A stretch of DNA of 64,000 nucleotides from DATDAW01 sp036525185 (GCA_036525185.1 DATDAW010000015.1:45648-109647); one strand, 5' to 3'; shown: positions 18,954 to 27,712, numbered from the stretch's first letter. The notes: generated by a model from the sequence alone, not told the origin. Made by a program: numbers and translations.

Positions 18954-19958
18954 ATGACCGGTTTCATCATCCGGCGGGTCCTGGTGATGATTCCCGTCCT
19001 GTTAGCGGTCATCACGATTACCTTTTTCCTCATCCGCATTAAACCGGGCGGTCCCTTTGACCGCGAACGCCGCCTTCCTAAAGCGATCGAGGAACAGCTG
19101 CTGAAAAAATACAAACTCGACGGCTCGGACGGGCGCGCCTGGGGCGAGCGCACAGCCAAGTCGCTCGGCTGGACGGGTGACCGCGCGAAGTTTCTCGAGC
19201 GTGCGGGTTCGCTTGGCCAGCAATATTGGGATTATTTGACCGATGTGTTGAAAGGAGACCTCCGGCCATCGCTCAAATATCGGAACTGGTCCGTCAACGA
19301 AATCCTCGCCCAGACGTTGCCTGTCTCCGCGATGCTCGGCAGCATGGCGCTTGTGCTGGCATCAGTTTTTGGCGTGTCCCTTGGCGCCTACGCGGCGCTG
19401 CGTCAGCATCGCGTTCAAGATTCGCTGGCGATGTTTTTTGCATTGGTGGCGATCTCTCTTCCTGCGTTTGTGACCGGGCCGTTGTTGATCATGGTCTTCT
19501 GCTTCTGGCTGAAATGGCTGCCCGTCGGAGGGTGGGGCGGTTTTTCGTCGTGGATTTTGCCGGTCGTGACGCTGGCGCTGCCGTTTTCCGCATACATCGC
19601 GCGGCTGATGCGGGGTTCGATGCTCGAAGTGCTGAGTCAGGATTACATCCGGACGGCCCGAGCGAAGGGACTCAATGAATTTCAAATTGTGGCCGGTCAC
19701 GCGATGAAGATTGCCATTTTGCCCATCGTCTCGTTTCTCGGGCCGTTGACGGCCAACGTTCTCACCGGCTCCATCGTCGTCGAAACCATCTTCAATATTC
19801 CCGGTTCCGGACGTTTTTTTGTGAGCTCCATCTTGAACAGCGACGCTTTTCTATTGGGAGGCGTGACCATCGTTTATTGCGCTTTGCTCGTCGTGATGAA
19901 CCTGATTGTGGACGTCCTTTACGGAATCCTCGACAAACGCATTCGACTCCATGGCTGA
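18954..19958 (+). CDS. oppB: Oligopeptide/dipeptide ABC transporter permease, OppB type
   Basis: 334 residues, six predicted membrane helices, with the N-terminal signature FIIRRVLVMIPVLLAVITITFFLIRI and the binding-protein-dependent permease (EAA) loop around DYIRTARAKGLNEFQIVAGHAMK. It forms the inner-membrane channel of a peptide or nickel importer together with the next gene. The segment between helices 1 and 2 (about residues 35-100) is long and charged, as usual in OppB. Its stop overlaps the oppC start (ATGGCTGA). Neither the binding protein nor the ATPases are adjacent. Confidence 0.9.
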   Translation: MTGFIIRRVLVMIPVLLAVITITFFLIRIKPGGPFDRERRLPKAIEEQLLKKYKLDGSDGRAWGERTAKSLGWTGDRAKFLERAGSLGQQYWDYLTDVLKGDLRPSLKYRNWSVNEILAQTLPVSAMLGSMALVLASVFGVSLGAYAALRQHRVQDSLAMFFALVAISLPAFVTGPLLIMVFCFWLKWLPVGGWGGFSSWILPVVTLALPFSAYIARLMRGSMLEVLSQDYIRTARAKGLNEFQIVAGHAMKIAILPIVSFLGPLTANVLTGSIVVETIFNIPGSGRFFVSSILNSDAFLLGGVTIVYCALLVVMNLIVDVLYGILDKRIRLHG

Positions 19959-20859
19959 CCGAATTCCCACGCCTGGAGTGTGGAGAAAACTGCGGCGCGA
20001 TCCCAAGGTGCTGATCTCTGGAGGTATTCTGATGGTCGTCGTCGTGAGCGCCTTCGCGGGGCTGTTTGTTTTTCCGAACAGCTACGCGGGTGTCAGCGAC
20101 CTTCAATTTTCGCCGCCTACGTGGAAACATCTCTTTGGCACCGATTTGAACGGGCGCGATGTTTTTTATCACACGCTCGAAGGTGCCCGGATTTCCCTGT
20201 TGGTGGGCGTATGCGGGGCGCTGGTTTCATTCGTAATCGGAACAGCGTATGGACTTTATGCCGGATTCAAGGGAGGGAAAACCGATGCGGTGATGATGCG
20301 ATTTGTCGATATTCTTTACGCCATTCCCCGTTTGGTTTTCATCCTCATTGCAATCAGCGTTTTCGATACGCATTTGCAGAAATTTCTTTACGGGCTCGGG
20401 TGGGAGAATTTGATCGGGTACTCAAAAATCGTGATCCTGATTCTATCGCTTGGATGCATTGAATGGCTCACCATGGCGCGCATCGTTCGGGGTCAGGTTC
20501 TAGCGCTCAAGTCACAGCAATTCGTTTTAGCAGCCCGGAGTCTCGGTCAATCGAATTTCAAAATTGCCGTCCGCCATATTTTGCCAAATTTGCTCGGAGT
20601 GATTGTCATCTATGTCACGTTGACCATCCCGGCGGTAATTTTGGATGAATCGTTTCTATCCTTCCTGGGCTTGGGTGTCCAGGCGCCGCAGGCGAGTTGG
20701 GGAACGCTGCTCGCGGACGGTGCCCAGGTGATCAATCCCGTCAAAAGCAACTGGTGGCTCCTGCTTTTTCCTGCGCTGGCGATGTCCATAACGCTGCTCG
20801 CCCTGAATTTTCTCGGGGACGGCCTCCGTGACGCGTTGGACCCGCGTGAAAAGAAATAA
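19951..20859 (+). CDS. oppC: Oligopeptide/dipeptide ABC transporter permease, OppC type
   Basis: 302 residues. The N-terminal helix near residue 25 is followed by FGTDLNGRDVFYHTLEGARISLLVG, typical of OppC, and by the EAA loop QFVLAARSLGQSNFKIAVRHILPN. The ATG overlaps the oppB end by eight bases, so the pair is co-translated. It partners OppB in the inner-membrane importer; substrate cannot be told. The gene ends seven bases before the convergent ybeY stop. Confidence 0.9.
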   Translation: MADRIPTPGVWRKLRRDPKVLISGGILMVVVVSAFAGLFVFPNSYAGVSDLQFSPPTWKHLFGTDLNGRDVFYHTLEGARISLLVGVCGALVSFVIGTAYGLYAGFKGGKTDAVMMRFVDILYAIPRLVFILIAISVFDTHLQKFLYGLGWENLIGYSKIVILILSLGCIEWLTMARIVRGQVLALKSQQFVLAARSLGQSNFKIAVRHILPNLLGVIVIYVTLTIPAVILDESFLSFLGLGVQAPQASWGTLLADGAQVINPVKSNWWLLLFPALAMSITLLALNFLGDGLRDALDPREKK

Positions 20860-20866
20860 TCGGTGG

Positions 20867-21289
20867 CTATTTCCTTAACGGTTCGAACAAGCGGGCTTGA
20901 ACCGTTCTCATTTTTTCCGCGGCCGCTGGCTCCAAATCGTCGAAGCCGCGCAGGTGCAACAGGCCGTGTAGAATGTAGAGCGATACCTCGTCGTTCGGAG
21001 TCTGAGAATGTTCTGCGCCATAGCGAGCGGCCGTTTCCGCGCTGACCACGATTTCGCCATGCTCAAAGGTCAGCACATCCGTCGGTCCAGGAATTCCCAT
21101 AAAATCGACGTGCAGCTTGGCCATTTTGGCGTCGGAGACAATGGTCACGCCAATTTCATCGAGAACAGCCAGCACATCACCTCGCTGCGGAGGCTCTGCA
21201 AGCACGGCTGTGAGCGCTTCCTGGGAAAAAGCCCGTAACGCTGCCAAATTAAGGGAGATTTTTCGCTGTCGGTTCTGGACGGTGATCAT
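20867..21289 (-). CDS. ybeY: YbeY endoribonuclease
   Basis: Metal-dependent endoRNase for 16S rRNA maturation and ribosome quality control, 140 residues. FMGIPGPTDVLTFEHGEIV is the usual PTDVLSFP region, and LYILHGLLHLRGFDD is the metal site. The consensus is HGxLHLxGYDH with three histidines; here the third is aspartate, a substitution I also associate with Bacteroidetes YbeY. It follows the pgpH-like gene in the classical phoH-pgpH-ybeY order. The ATG at 21289 was chosen since MITVQNRQRK starts like the family; an earlier GTG would overlap the pgpH stop. Confidence 0.9.
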   Translation of the reverse strand: MITVQNRQRKISLNLAALRAFSQEALTAVLAEPPQRGDVLAVLDEIGVTIVSDAKMAKLHVDFMGIPGPTDVLTFEHGEIVVSAETAARYGAEHSQTPNDEVSLYILHGLLHLRGFDDLEPAAAEKMRTVQARLFEPLRK

Positions 21290-21332
21290 GGCAGCGGCAT
21301 CGTGTCGCCGGCCAGAGAGCCTGATGCCGTGC

Positions 21333-22961
21333 TCACGCCGCACTTGCGGGGGGAGTATTAACGCTGCGCACCACGTTGGCTGAAGCTTCCCGGGATTCTT
21401 TGGAACCTCTGTCGTCCTTCGGATAACTGATCCGGCTGTGAAGGATGTTCTTGAGACTGAACCGGAAGCTTTCGCCGATTGCTTTGATCTCCTTTAGCGT
21501 CAGATCGCAATCATCGAGCTGACCATCGGCAATGCGGTTGTTGATAATATCCGCCACGAGCTGCTCGATTTTTTGCGGCGTCGGTTTGACCAGGCTCCGT
21601 GAAGCGCTTTCGACCGAATCGGCGAGGCTCACGATACCGGATTCGCGGAATTGTGGCTTCGGTCCTGGATATCGGAAGCTTTCCTCGCGGACATCCGGGA
21701 TATCTTCTTCGCGGATGTTCATGATCTTGCCGCCGACACGGGCATCTTCCTGCTGCTGCCGGGCGCGTTTATAGAAAAACCAAACGAGTGAAGTGCCGTG
21801 ATGCTGCCGAATGACATCGATAATCTGGTGGTTGAGCTTGTATTTGAGCGCCAGATCCACGCCTTCCTTGACGTGGGCGATGATGATGAGCGCGCTCATC
21901 GTCGGTGCCAAATCGTCGTGCGGATTACGGTCCTCGTTGATGTTCTCGGTGAAATATTCGGGTTTTACGAGTTTTCCGATGTCATGAAAATATGCGCAAA
22001 CTCTGCACAGCGTGGCGTTTGCGTTGATTTTTTCCGCTGCCGCCTCGGCGAGGCTGGCGACCATGAGGCTGTGGTGATAGGTGCCCGGTGCTTCGGTCGA
22101 GAGACGGCGCAAAAGGGGGTGATTCAAGTCGGCGATCTCCAGCCATGAAATATCCGTCGTAATGCCAAACAGGCTCTCCAACATGGGAAGAGCGCCGCTG
22201 ACCAGGATGGCAGTCAGGATTCCTGAGCCGATGGCGGCGCCAGTCTGCCAACCCAACAGTTCCCAATCCGTCGAACCGAGATCTTCGAACGTGAATGTGA
22301 TCAATCCAAAGCTCACCGCGAGCACCCATGTCGCGATGCCCACGTAGACACCCGCTCGGATAAGCCGGCTCCGGCGTCGCACTTGCAGCGTCACAAAAAC
22401 AGAGATGAATCCACTGATCAAACTCATCACCAGGAAAACAGCGTCAACGCCCCGGAAAATAATGGAACCAAAAAGACTGACAAACACGGCCGCATACAGG
22501 CCGTGATTGCGCCCGAGCAACACCGAGATGACCAATGGCGCAAACGCGTAAGGCAACAAAAGCAGCAACACTTCCTGCCGGAATACGGTCATACCTGACA
22601 ACGTCGAATTGCTCGACAGCACCATGATCAATTTTGACGCCGCCAAATGCGTCAGAATGACGCCAAAAATCAGCGCGAGCCGTGAGTTACTGTGAAACGT
22701 GGCAGGCTGATTGATCCACAACTGCGCGATGGCTGTCAGGAGAATCAACAGACTGATGAGGAAAAACTTCGCGGGATACTCCTGTTGGCCAAAGAAAATC
22801 AGCAGCGCAAGCCCGGCGATAAACAGGGCAAAAATCGAGCCTTTGATCCAGCCATCGGTTTCCAGCTTGTGAAGCATCTCGTTCTGGGAATGCCGACGGC
22901 GCGTTTTCCCGCAGGCGAGCCCTTTTTTGACGAGCTTTTGTTTCTCGAAAAATCCAAACAT
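21333..22961 (-). CDS. pgpH: PgpH-like 7TM HD-domain phosphodiesterase
   Basis: Probable membrane phosphodiesterase of the c-di-AMP hydrolase family, 542 residues. Six or seven hydrophobic helices lie between about residues 40 and 270, and the cytosolic HD domain follows: LRRLSTEAPGTYHHSLMVA, then YFHDIGKLVKPEYF near residue 325 and IIDVIRQHHGTSL. Family members with the full extracellular 7TMR-HDED domain are 700-900 residues; that domain is essentially missing here. The tail shows VKPTPQKIEQLV and LTLKEI, as in PgpH. It sits between phoH and ybeY on one strand, an operon order widely conserved. Confidence 0.87.
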   Translation of the reverse strand: MFGFFEKQKLVKKGLACGKTRRRHSQNEMLHKLETDGWIKGSIFALFIAGLALLIFFGQQEYPAKFFLISLLILLTAIAQLWINQPATFHSNSRLALIFGVILTHLAASKLIMVLSSNSTLSGMTVFRQEVLLLLLPYAFAPLVISVLLGRNHGLYAAVFVSLFGSIIFRGVDAVFLVMSLISGFISVFVTLQVRRRSRLIRAGVYVGIATWVLAVSFGLITFTFEDLGSTDWELLGWQTGAAIGSGILTAILVSGALPMLESLFGITTDISWLEIADLNHPLLRRLSTEAPGTYHHSLMVASLAEAAAEKINANATLCRVCAYFHDIGKLVKPEYFTENINEDRNPHDDLAPTMSALIIIAHVKEGVDLALKYKLNHQIIDVIRQHHGTSLVWFFYKRARQQQEDARVGGKIMNIREEDIPDVREESFRYPGPKPQFRESGIVSLADSVESASRSLVKPTPQKIEQLVADIINNRIADGQLDDCDLTLKEIKAIGESFRFSLKNILHSRISYPKDDRGSKESREASANVVRSVNTPPASAA

Positions 22962-22988
22962 GTTGATTAGTGACCCGATCTGATGCCG

Positions 22989-23963
22989 TTAAGCCTTCCC
23001 TGTCGGATGGGCGTCACGATATTTTTTGTAAGCCGAAATAATGTAGCGCACCAATTCATGGCGGACGACATCGCGTTCGTCGAATTGGATAAAAGCAATT
23101 CCCAGGCCGTCGCGGAGGGCATCGATGGCCTCAATGAGCCCGGATTTCTTGTTGGAGGGCAAGTCAATTTGTGTGCGATCGCCCGTGACGACGCACTTTG
23201 ATTCCGCCCCAAGACGTGTGAGGAACATAAACATCTGCTCGGTGGTGGTGTTCTGGGCTTCGTCCAATATTACAAAGGCATCATTGAGGGTGCGACCGCG
23301 CATGTATGCAAGAGGCGCTATCTCTATGACACCGCGCTCGGTGTAACGTTGGATTTCTTCTGCTTCCAACATGTCGTAGAGCGCATCGTAAAGAGGACGC
23401 AGGTAAGGCAGGATTTTTTCTTGAAGATCGCCAGGCAAAAAACCGAGCGCCTCGCCTGCTTCCACCGCGGGTCGGGTGAGAATAATGCGCCGTACCTTTT
23501 CTTGTTTGAGAGCCGAAATTGCCAGCGCCACAGCCAGATACGTCTTGCCGGTACCCGCAGGACCGAGGCCGAAAACGAGGTCCTTCTCCAAAATGGCCTG
23601 AACGTAGCGTTTCTGATTCGCCGTTCTGGGAAAAATGGGCGCTTTCCGGGCGGAACACTGGATTCGGGTCGCTGCCAGCTGGCCGAGCGAATCGCCCGAG
23701 CCTTCCATGACGGCGTTCAGTGCGAAAAAAAACTCCTGTTTCCGAATGACCTGTCCTTTTTGGAGTGCTTCCTGGAGTTGCTGGAAAACCGCTTTCGCCA
23801 TGGCGACCTGCGACGGTTCGCCTTCGAACCGAATCCAGCCGTCGCGTGTGGTGACGACCAGATGAAGCGCCTCCTCGAGTTTTTTGAGGAGGCGGAGATC
23901 GTTTGCATACAGCGCTTGAAGGGATCTGGCGCTGTCAAATTCAAGGGTTTCGGTAGCGAACAT
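22989..23963 (-). CDS. phoH: PhoH-family ATPase/RNA-binding protein
   Basis: 324 residues. Walker A GLGPAGTGKTYLAVALA lies near residue 130-145 and Walker B/helicase-like FVILDEAQNTTTEQM near 230. The N-terminal FDSARSLQALYANDL...DGWIRFEGE region is the KH-like part seen in PhoH of the YbeY operon. It probably acts with YbeY in RNA processing. The start MFATETLEF was chosen because upstream codons would run into tRNA-Ser. It leads the phoH-pgpH-ybeY operon; 27 bases separate it from pgpH. Confidence 0.92.
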   Translation of the reverse strand: MFATETLEFDSARSLQALYANDLRLLKKLEEALHLVVTTRDGWIRFEGEPSQVAMAKAVFQQLQEALQKGQVIRKQEFFFALNAVMEGSGDSLGQLAATRIQCSARKAPIFPRTANQKRYVQAILEKDLVFGLGPAGTGKTYLAVALAISALKQEKVRRIILTRPAVEAGEALGFLPGDLQEKILPYLRPLYDALYDMLEAEEIQRYTERGVIEIAPLAYMRGRTLNDAFVILDEAQNTTTEQMFMFLTRLGAESKCVVTGDRTQIDLPSNKKSGLIEAIDALRDGLGIAFIQFDERDVVRHELVRYIISAYKKYRDAHPTGKA

Positions 23964-24030
23964 TCGTGGCTTCTCGAACAAAGAGAATACGCACCATAGC
24001 AACGATCGGCCTGAAATAACAATTCGAAGG

Positions 24031-24120
24031 TGGCGGATGGGCGGGGATTCGAACCCCGGGTGCCTTTTAAAGCACACACGCTTTCCAGGCGTGCACAATC
24101 GACCGCTCTGTCACCCATCC
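24031..24120 (-). tRNA. tRNA-Ser (GGA)
   Basis: Reads on the minus strand from GGATGGGTGACAGAGCGGTC to CCCATCCGCCA. The anticodon stem-loop ACGCC-TGGAAAG-CGTG gives loop CTGGAAA with anticodon GGA (reads UCC/UCU). It has the long variable arm of serine tRNAs, the T-loop GGTTCGAATC and an encoded CCA. 90 bases. It lies upstream of phoH on the same strand. Confidence 0.95.
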
Positions 24121-24157
24121 TTTTGCACCCGTTGAGAAGGGGCGGGAACTTGACTGA

Positions 24158-24199
24158 GGAACGCCCCTTCCGCAAGCGGCAAAGTGAAAAAGGCGTTCC
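24158..24199. repeat. Inverted repeat between typA and tRNA-Ser
   Basis: Arms GGAACGCC and GGCGTTCC enclose 26 bases that include a small inner hairpin CCGC/GCGG. There is no T tract, so it is a weak terminator candidate for typA or a processing structure ahead of tRNA-Ser. Nothing else is evident between these genes. Confidence 0.35.
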
Positions 24200-24266
24200 G
24201 CTGAGAGGATTTTAAAGCTGTATGCTGCGTCGTCCGGCGTTTTGTCCCGAGGAAGGGTTTTACGCG

Positions 24267-26084
24267 CTAGGCAACTTTTGCTACCGCTCGTTTGCGCGCC
24301 GTCGCATCCAGGATTTTTTTGCGAAGACGCAGGCTCAATGGTGTCACTTCGACGTATTCGTCAGGAGCAATGTACTCCAGGCTGCGTTCCAGTGTCATTT
24401 TGATCGGTGGCGCGAGGCTGATGCCTTTGCCGTCGCCTTGGCTGCGCATGTTGGTGAGTTTTTTCGCTTTGCAGGGATTCACCGGCATGTCGTCAGGGCG
24501 GGCGTTTTCGCCGACGATCATGCCTTCGTAGGTTTCTTCCTGTGCCCCGATGAAGAGCCGGCCCCGTTCCTGGATGGTGTCGAGAGCATACGCGGTGCTG
24601 ATGCCGTTTTCCATGGCCACGAGGACACCATTGTTGCGGGTGGGAATTTCACCTTTGTGCGGGCCGTACTCGTGGAAAATATGCGACATGATGCCGTGGC
24701 CTTTCGTGGCGTTCACGAGGTCAGTTTCGAAGCCGATGAGGCCCCGTGTTGGGATGATTGCTTGCACGGTGACGCTGTGCGCCTGGTGTTCCATGCTGAT
24801 AATGTCGGCTTTTCGGCTTGCGAGTGATTGGAGAATGTCACCGAGGTTTTCGTTGGGGACGTCGACGTAGAGCGTTTCGAGCGGTTCCAGGAGTTCGCCG
24901 GTTTCGCTGCGCTGGAAAATGACTTCCGGGCGGGAAACAAGCAATTCGAAGCCTTCGCGGCGCATTTGCTCGACGATGATGGCGATCTGCATTTCTCCCC
25001 GAGCCTTGATCTCGAAATGGCCGGCGATTTCGGTTTCGTTGACTTCGATGGAAACGTTCGTGCGAGTCTCGCGGATGAGGCGTTCGCGGATCTGGCGTGC
25101 GGTGAGGAGTTTGCCCTCACGACCGGCGAGCGGACCGTCATTGATGCAGATTTTCATGTTGATCGTCGGCGGATCAATGTCGACGAACGGAACGGCGAGG
25201 CGTTCCTCCAGATCGGTCAGCGTTTCCCCAATGAAAACATCTTCGAAACCGGTCAAACCAATGATGTCGCCTTCGCTGGCGTTCTTGATCTCGACTTTAG
25301 CCAGGCCCTGATGCCCGAAAAGTGCCGTCACGTTGGTGCGTTCGCGACGTCCATCCTTGTGGATGCAAACCATGCTGTCGCCGACGCGGACGCGGCCGGA
25401 AATGATGCGCCCATAAGCGATTCGTCCAAGGTAATCGGAATAATCGAGATTCGAGACGAGCATCTGAAAATAGGACTGCGTCGGTTTCGGCGGCGCTGGA
25501 ATGTATTTCACGATGGCCTCGTAAAGCGGCTCCATGTTGTCGCTAGCCTGGTCGATCTCGTTCTTGGCGAAACCTTGCTTGGCGCTGGCGTAAACCACGG
25601 GGAAATCGAGCTGTTCATCCGTCGCATTGAGTTCCATGAAAAGTTCGAAAACCATATCGAGCACTTTGTGCGGACGGGCGTTTTCGCGGTCGATTTTGTT
25701 GATCACGACGATAGGCTTTGCGCCGTTCTGGAGCGCTTTCTTTAGAACAAATTTCGTTTGCGCCTGCGGACCGTCGTGCGCGTCGACCACCAAAAGAACG
25801 CCGTCGACCATTTTCATGATCCGTTCGACTTCTCCTCCAAAATCCGCGTGACCGGGTGTATCCACGATGTTGACGTGGTAGTCCTTCCAATGGAACGCTG
25901 CGTTCTTGGCCTTGATGGTGATGCCTTTCTCACGTTCCAAGTCCATCGAGTCCATGATGCGGTCTTCGGAAGCCTTGGCTTCGTTGGCGCGAAATGTGCC
26001 CGATTGCTTGAGAAGCTGATCGACGAGCGTGGTCTTGCCATGATCGACGTGAGCGATGATGGCGATGTTGCGAATGTGTTCCAT
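24267..26084 (-). CDS. typA: GTP-binding translation factor TypA/BipA
   Basis: Ribosome-associated GTPase for 50S assembly and stress adaptation, 605 residues. G1 is AHVDHGKTT at residues 11-19, G2 includes EREKGITI, G3 DTPGHADF, G4 NKIDRE, then EF-Tu-like domain 2, an EF-G-like domain and the BipA C-terminal domain (PTRGLIGFETDL, QERGRLFIGAQEETYEGMIVGEN). Full length. The ATG of MEHIRNIAIIAHVDHGKTT was chosen; an earlier in-frame codon would add 25 residues outside the family. It stands alone between ilvA and tRNA-Ser. Confidence 0.97.
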   Translation of the reverse strand: MEHIRNIAIIAHVDHGKTTLVDQLLKQSGTFRANEAKASEDRIMDSMDLEREKGITIKAKNAAFHWKDYHVNIVDTPGHADFGGEVERIMKMVDGVLLVVDAHDGPQAQTKFVLKKALQNGAKPIVVINKIDRENARPHKVLDMVFELFMELNATDEQLDFPVVYASAKQGFAKNEIDQASDNMEPLYEAIVKYIPAPPKPTQSYFQMLVSNLDYSDYLGRIAYGRIISGRVRVGDSMVCIHKDGRRERTNVTALFGHQGLAKVEIKNASEGDIIGLTGFEDVFIGETLTDLEERLAVPFVDIDPPTINMKICINDGPLAGREGKLLTARQIRERLIRETRTNVSIEVNETEIAGHFEIKARGEMQIAIIVEQMRREGFELLVSRPEVIFQRSETGELLEPLETLYVDVPNENLGDILQSLASRKADIISMEHQAHSVTVQAIIPTRGLIGFETDLVNATKGHGIMSHIFHEYGPHKGEIPTRNNGVLVAMENGISTAYALDTIQERGRLFIGAQEETYEGMIVGENARPDDMPVNPCKAKKLTNMRSQGDGKGISLAPPIKMTLERSLEYIAPDEYVEVTPLSLRLRKKILDATARKRAVAKVA

Positions 26085-26272
26085 AGGAAAGTTCCCCAGT
26101 CTTGAAGGGCGGCGAATATGGCCGGAAAGGGGGATATCGTCAACCGGCAGCGGAATCACAACTCAGCTTACTCCCGGTAAAGCAAAATGCGTAATCCTTC
26201 TTTCTTAGCGGTCACTCTCCTTGCCTCAGGCCTTTTTGAGGGCGAAGAAGAATGGCGGCGATGCGAAACAGA

Positions 26273-27520
26273 TCAGGCGGCTGGTGATTTCTCTCCGTCA
26301 GCGAATTCCACGCCGCTTTCCGCAAGTCGTTGCTGGATTTCGCCAATGTGTGAACGGTCGCGTGTTTCCACGGTACAGAGCACGTGAACGCGTGAAAGGT
26401 CCGGCCCGGCAAAGGTGCGGTTATGCACGATTTCCGTGACATTGGCTCCGGCGGCAGCCAGCACGCCGGAGAGATGCAGGAGCCCGCCGGGCCGGTCACT
26501 GATCAGCGCGTTGAAGCGATAAATCCGTCCATCGGCGGCCAGCCCGCGCTCGATCACCCGGCTGTGGGCGAGGGGATCGATGTTGCCGCCCGTCAGCAAG
26601 AGCACCACACGACGGCCCGCAAGGTCGGACAACTGACCGCTCAGCAGTGCCGCCAAACCCGTGGCGCCGGCGCCTTCGATGATGCACTTTTCCAATTCGG
26701 CCAGCCGCAGCATGGCGAGCGCCAACTCTTCCTCTCCCACTGTCACCATGCGATGCACCAAAGGCCGGGCAATGGCCAGCGTGTGCCGGCCCGCTTCCGC
26801 CACGGCCAAGCCGTCGGCCAGCGTAAATCGGGTCGAAACGCGCACGGGCTCCTTTGCAGCCAGCCCCGCGGCGAAAGAGGCTGCGTTCGCTGGCTCTACA
26901 CCGATGATCTGCAAGTCCGGCTTGAGCGCCTGCAAAACGGTAGCCACTCCTGCCAGCAAACCGCCGCCGCCGACCGGGATGATAATCGCCTCGGCGTCCG
27001 GAACTTGCTCCAGGATCTCAAAAGCCAGCGTTCCCTGGCCGGCAATCACATGAGGATCGTCGAAGGGATGGACGTACGTGAGGTGGCGCTCCTCCGCCAG
27101 GCGTCCAGCCTCATTGCGAGCTTCGTCGAATGTGTCGCCGTGTAGCACTACCGTGGCACCGAATTGACGGCAACGCGCCACTTTCACCAGCGGCGCGAAG
27201 CGCGGCATTACCACCGTCACGGGAATGCCCAACGACCTTCCATGCCAGGCCAGACCCAGCGCGTGGTTTCCCGCCGACGCCGCGATGACGCCCAGCTTTG
27301 CTTGCTCCGGTGCCAGTTGCGCCAGCGCGTTGCGTGCCCCCCGTTCCTTAAAACTCCCGGTGCGCTGGAGATACTCCTGTTTACAAAAAATTTGTGCCCC
27401 GGTCAGTTCGCTGAGTGCTGCGGATTCCGCGCACGGCGTGTGAGCTACGGAGCCGTTCAAACGGAGGCGTGCCGCGACGATTTCAGAAAGGGAAACGCCG
27501 GAATTGGATTGAGTTTTCAT
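26273..27520 (-). CDS. ilvA: Threonine ammonia-lyase with C-terminal ACT-like domain
   Basis: PLP enzyme that turns threonine into 2-oxobutanoate, the first step to isoleucine. 415 residues. The PLP lysine is K58 in RTGSFKERGA, and the phosphate-binding glycine loop is PVGGGGLLAG near 180. The last 85 residues (FNALISDRPGGLLHLSGVLAAAGANVTEI) form one ACT-like regulatory domain. The domain plan is the short TdcB/IlvA form, so a catabolic role is possible by sequence alone. The isoleucine-rich leader peptide and attenuator directly upstream argue for a biosynthetic, isoleucine-controlled gene. Confidence 0.92.
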   Translation of the reverse strand: MKTQSNSGVSLSEIVAARLRLNGSVAHTPCAESAALSELTGAQIFCKQEYLQRTGSFKERGARNALAQLAPEQAKLGVIAASAGNHALGLAWHGRSLGIPVTVVMPRFAPLVKVARCRQFGATVVLHGDTFDEARNEAGRLAEERHLTYVHPFDDPHVIAGQGTLAFEILEQVPDAEAIIIPVGGGGLLAGVATVLQALKPDLQIIGVEPANAASFAAGLAAKEPVRVSTRFTLADGLAVAEAGRHTLAIARPLVHRMVTVGEEELALAMLRLAELEKCIIEGAGATGLAALLSGQLSDLAGRRVVLLLTGGNIDPLAHSRVIERGLAADGRIYRFNALISDRPGGLLHLSGVLAAAGANVTEIVHNRTFAGPDLSRVHVLCTVETRDRSHIGEIQQRLAESGVEFADGEKSPAA

Positions 27521-27529
27521 CGAGACATT

Positions 27530-27568
27530 TGGGCAAATAAAAAGCCCTGAGCGATCGACTCAGGGCTT
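27530..27568 (-). terminator. ilvA attenuator terminator
   Basis: Perfect 10-bp stem AAGCCCTGAG/CTCAGGGCTT with loop TCGATCG, followed on the minus strand by TTTATTT. It lies between the leader peptide stop and the ilvA start, with 21 bases from the stem to the ATG. An intrinsic terminator just ahead of a gene, after a small isoleucine-rich reading frame, fits transcription attenuation. The 5' arm can instead pair with CGGCTTGGGGC of the leader (27610-27620): 11 bp including three G-U pairs. Confidence 0.75.
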
Positions 27569-27601
27569 CGGTATTTAGAGTTGCGGTGGATTGGCGCGCG
27601 T

Positions 27602-27673
27602 CTATCCCTGCCCCAAGCCGGAGCTAATAATGATGGCAATCATCATGATGGACGGCGCAACGAAAAAGGACAT
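27602..27673 (-). CDS. ilvL: Isoleucine-rich leader peptide of ilvA
   Basis: A 23-codon frame ending in TAG, with five isoleucine codons in an IMMIAIII run plus one Val and one Leu. The last codons, GGC TTG GGG C, carry the segment that can pair with the terminator. Ribosome stalling at the ATC ATT ATT codons would leave that segment free and allow read-through into ilvA; translation to the stop would cover it and let the terminator form. An in-frame ATG three codons upstream (27682), with GGA five bases before it, is an alternative start. This is inferred from sequence; expression is unknown. Confidence 0.65.
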   Translation of the reverse strand: MSFFVAPSIMMIAIIISSGLGQG

Positions 27674-27683
27674 GCGGGCCATT

Positions 27684-27712
27684 CTTATCCGCAACAAAAC
27701 GGGAAATGTCAA
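27684..27712 (-). promoter_or_regulatory. Candidate sigma-70 promoter of the ilvL-ilvA transcript
   Basis: Minus strand: perfect -35 TTGACA (27712-27707), 17 bases, then GATAAG (27689-27684), four of six matches to TATAAT but lacking the final T. The transcript would begin a few bases before the leader ATG, so that leader would be nearly leaderless. The -35 is good and the -10 is weak. Confidence 0.4.

Noticed and set aside
24222..26105. Long plus-strand frames opposite typA, and similar frames opposite lptD, ugd, tuf and xfp
   Set aside because: They mirror the codon structure of the real gene on the other strand and show no family motifs.
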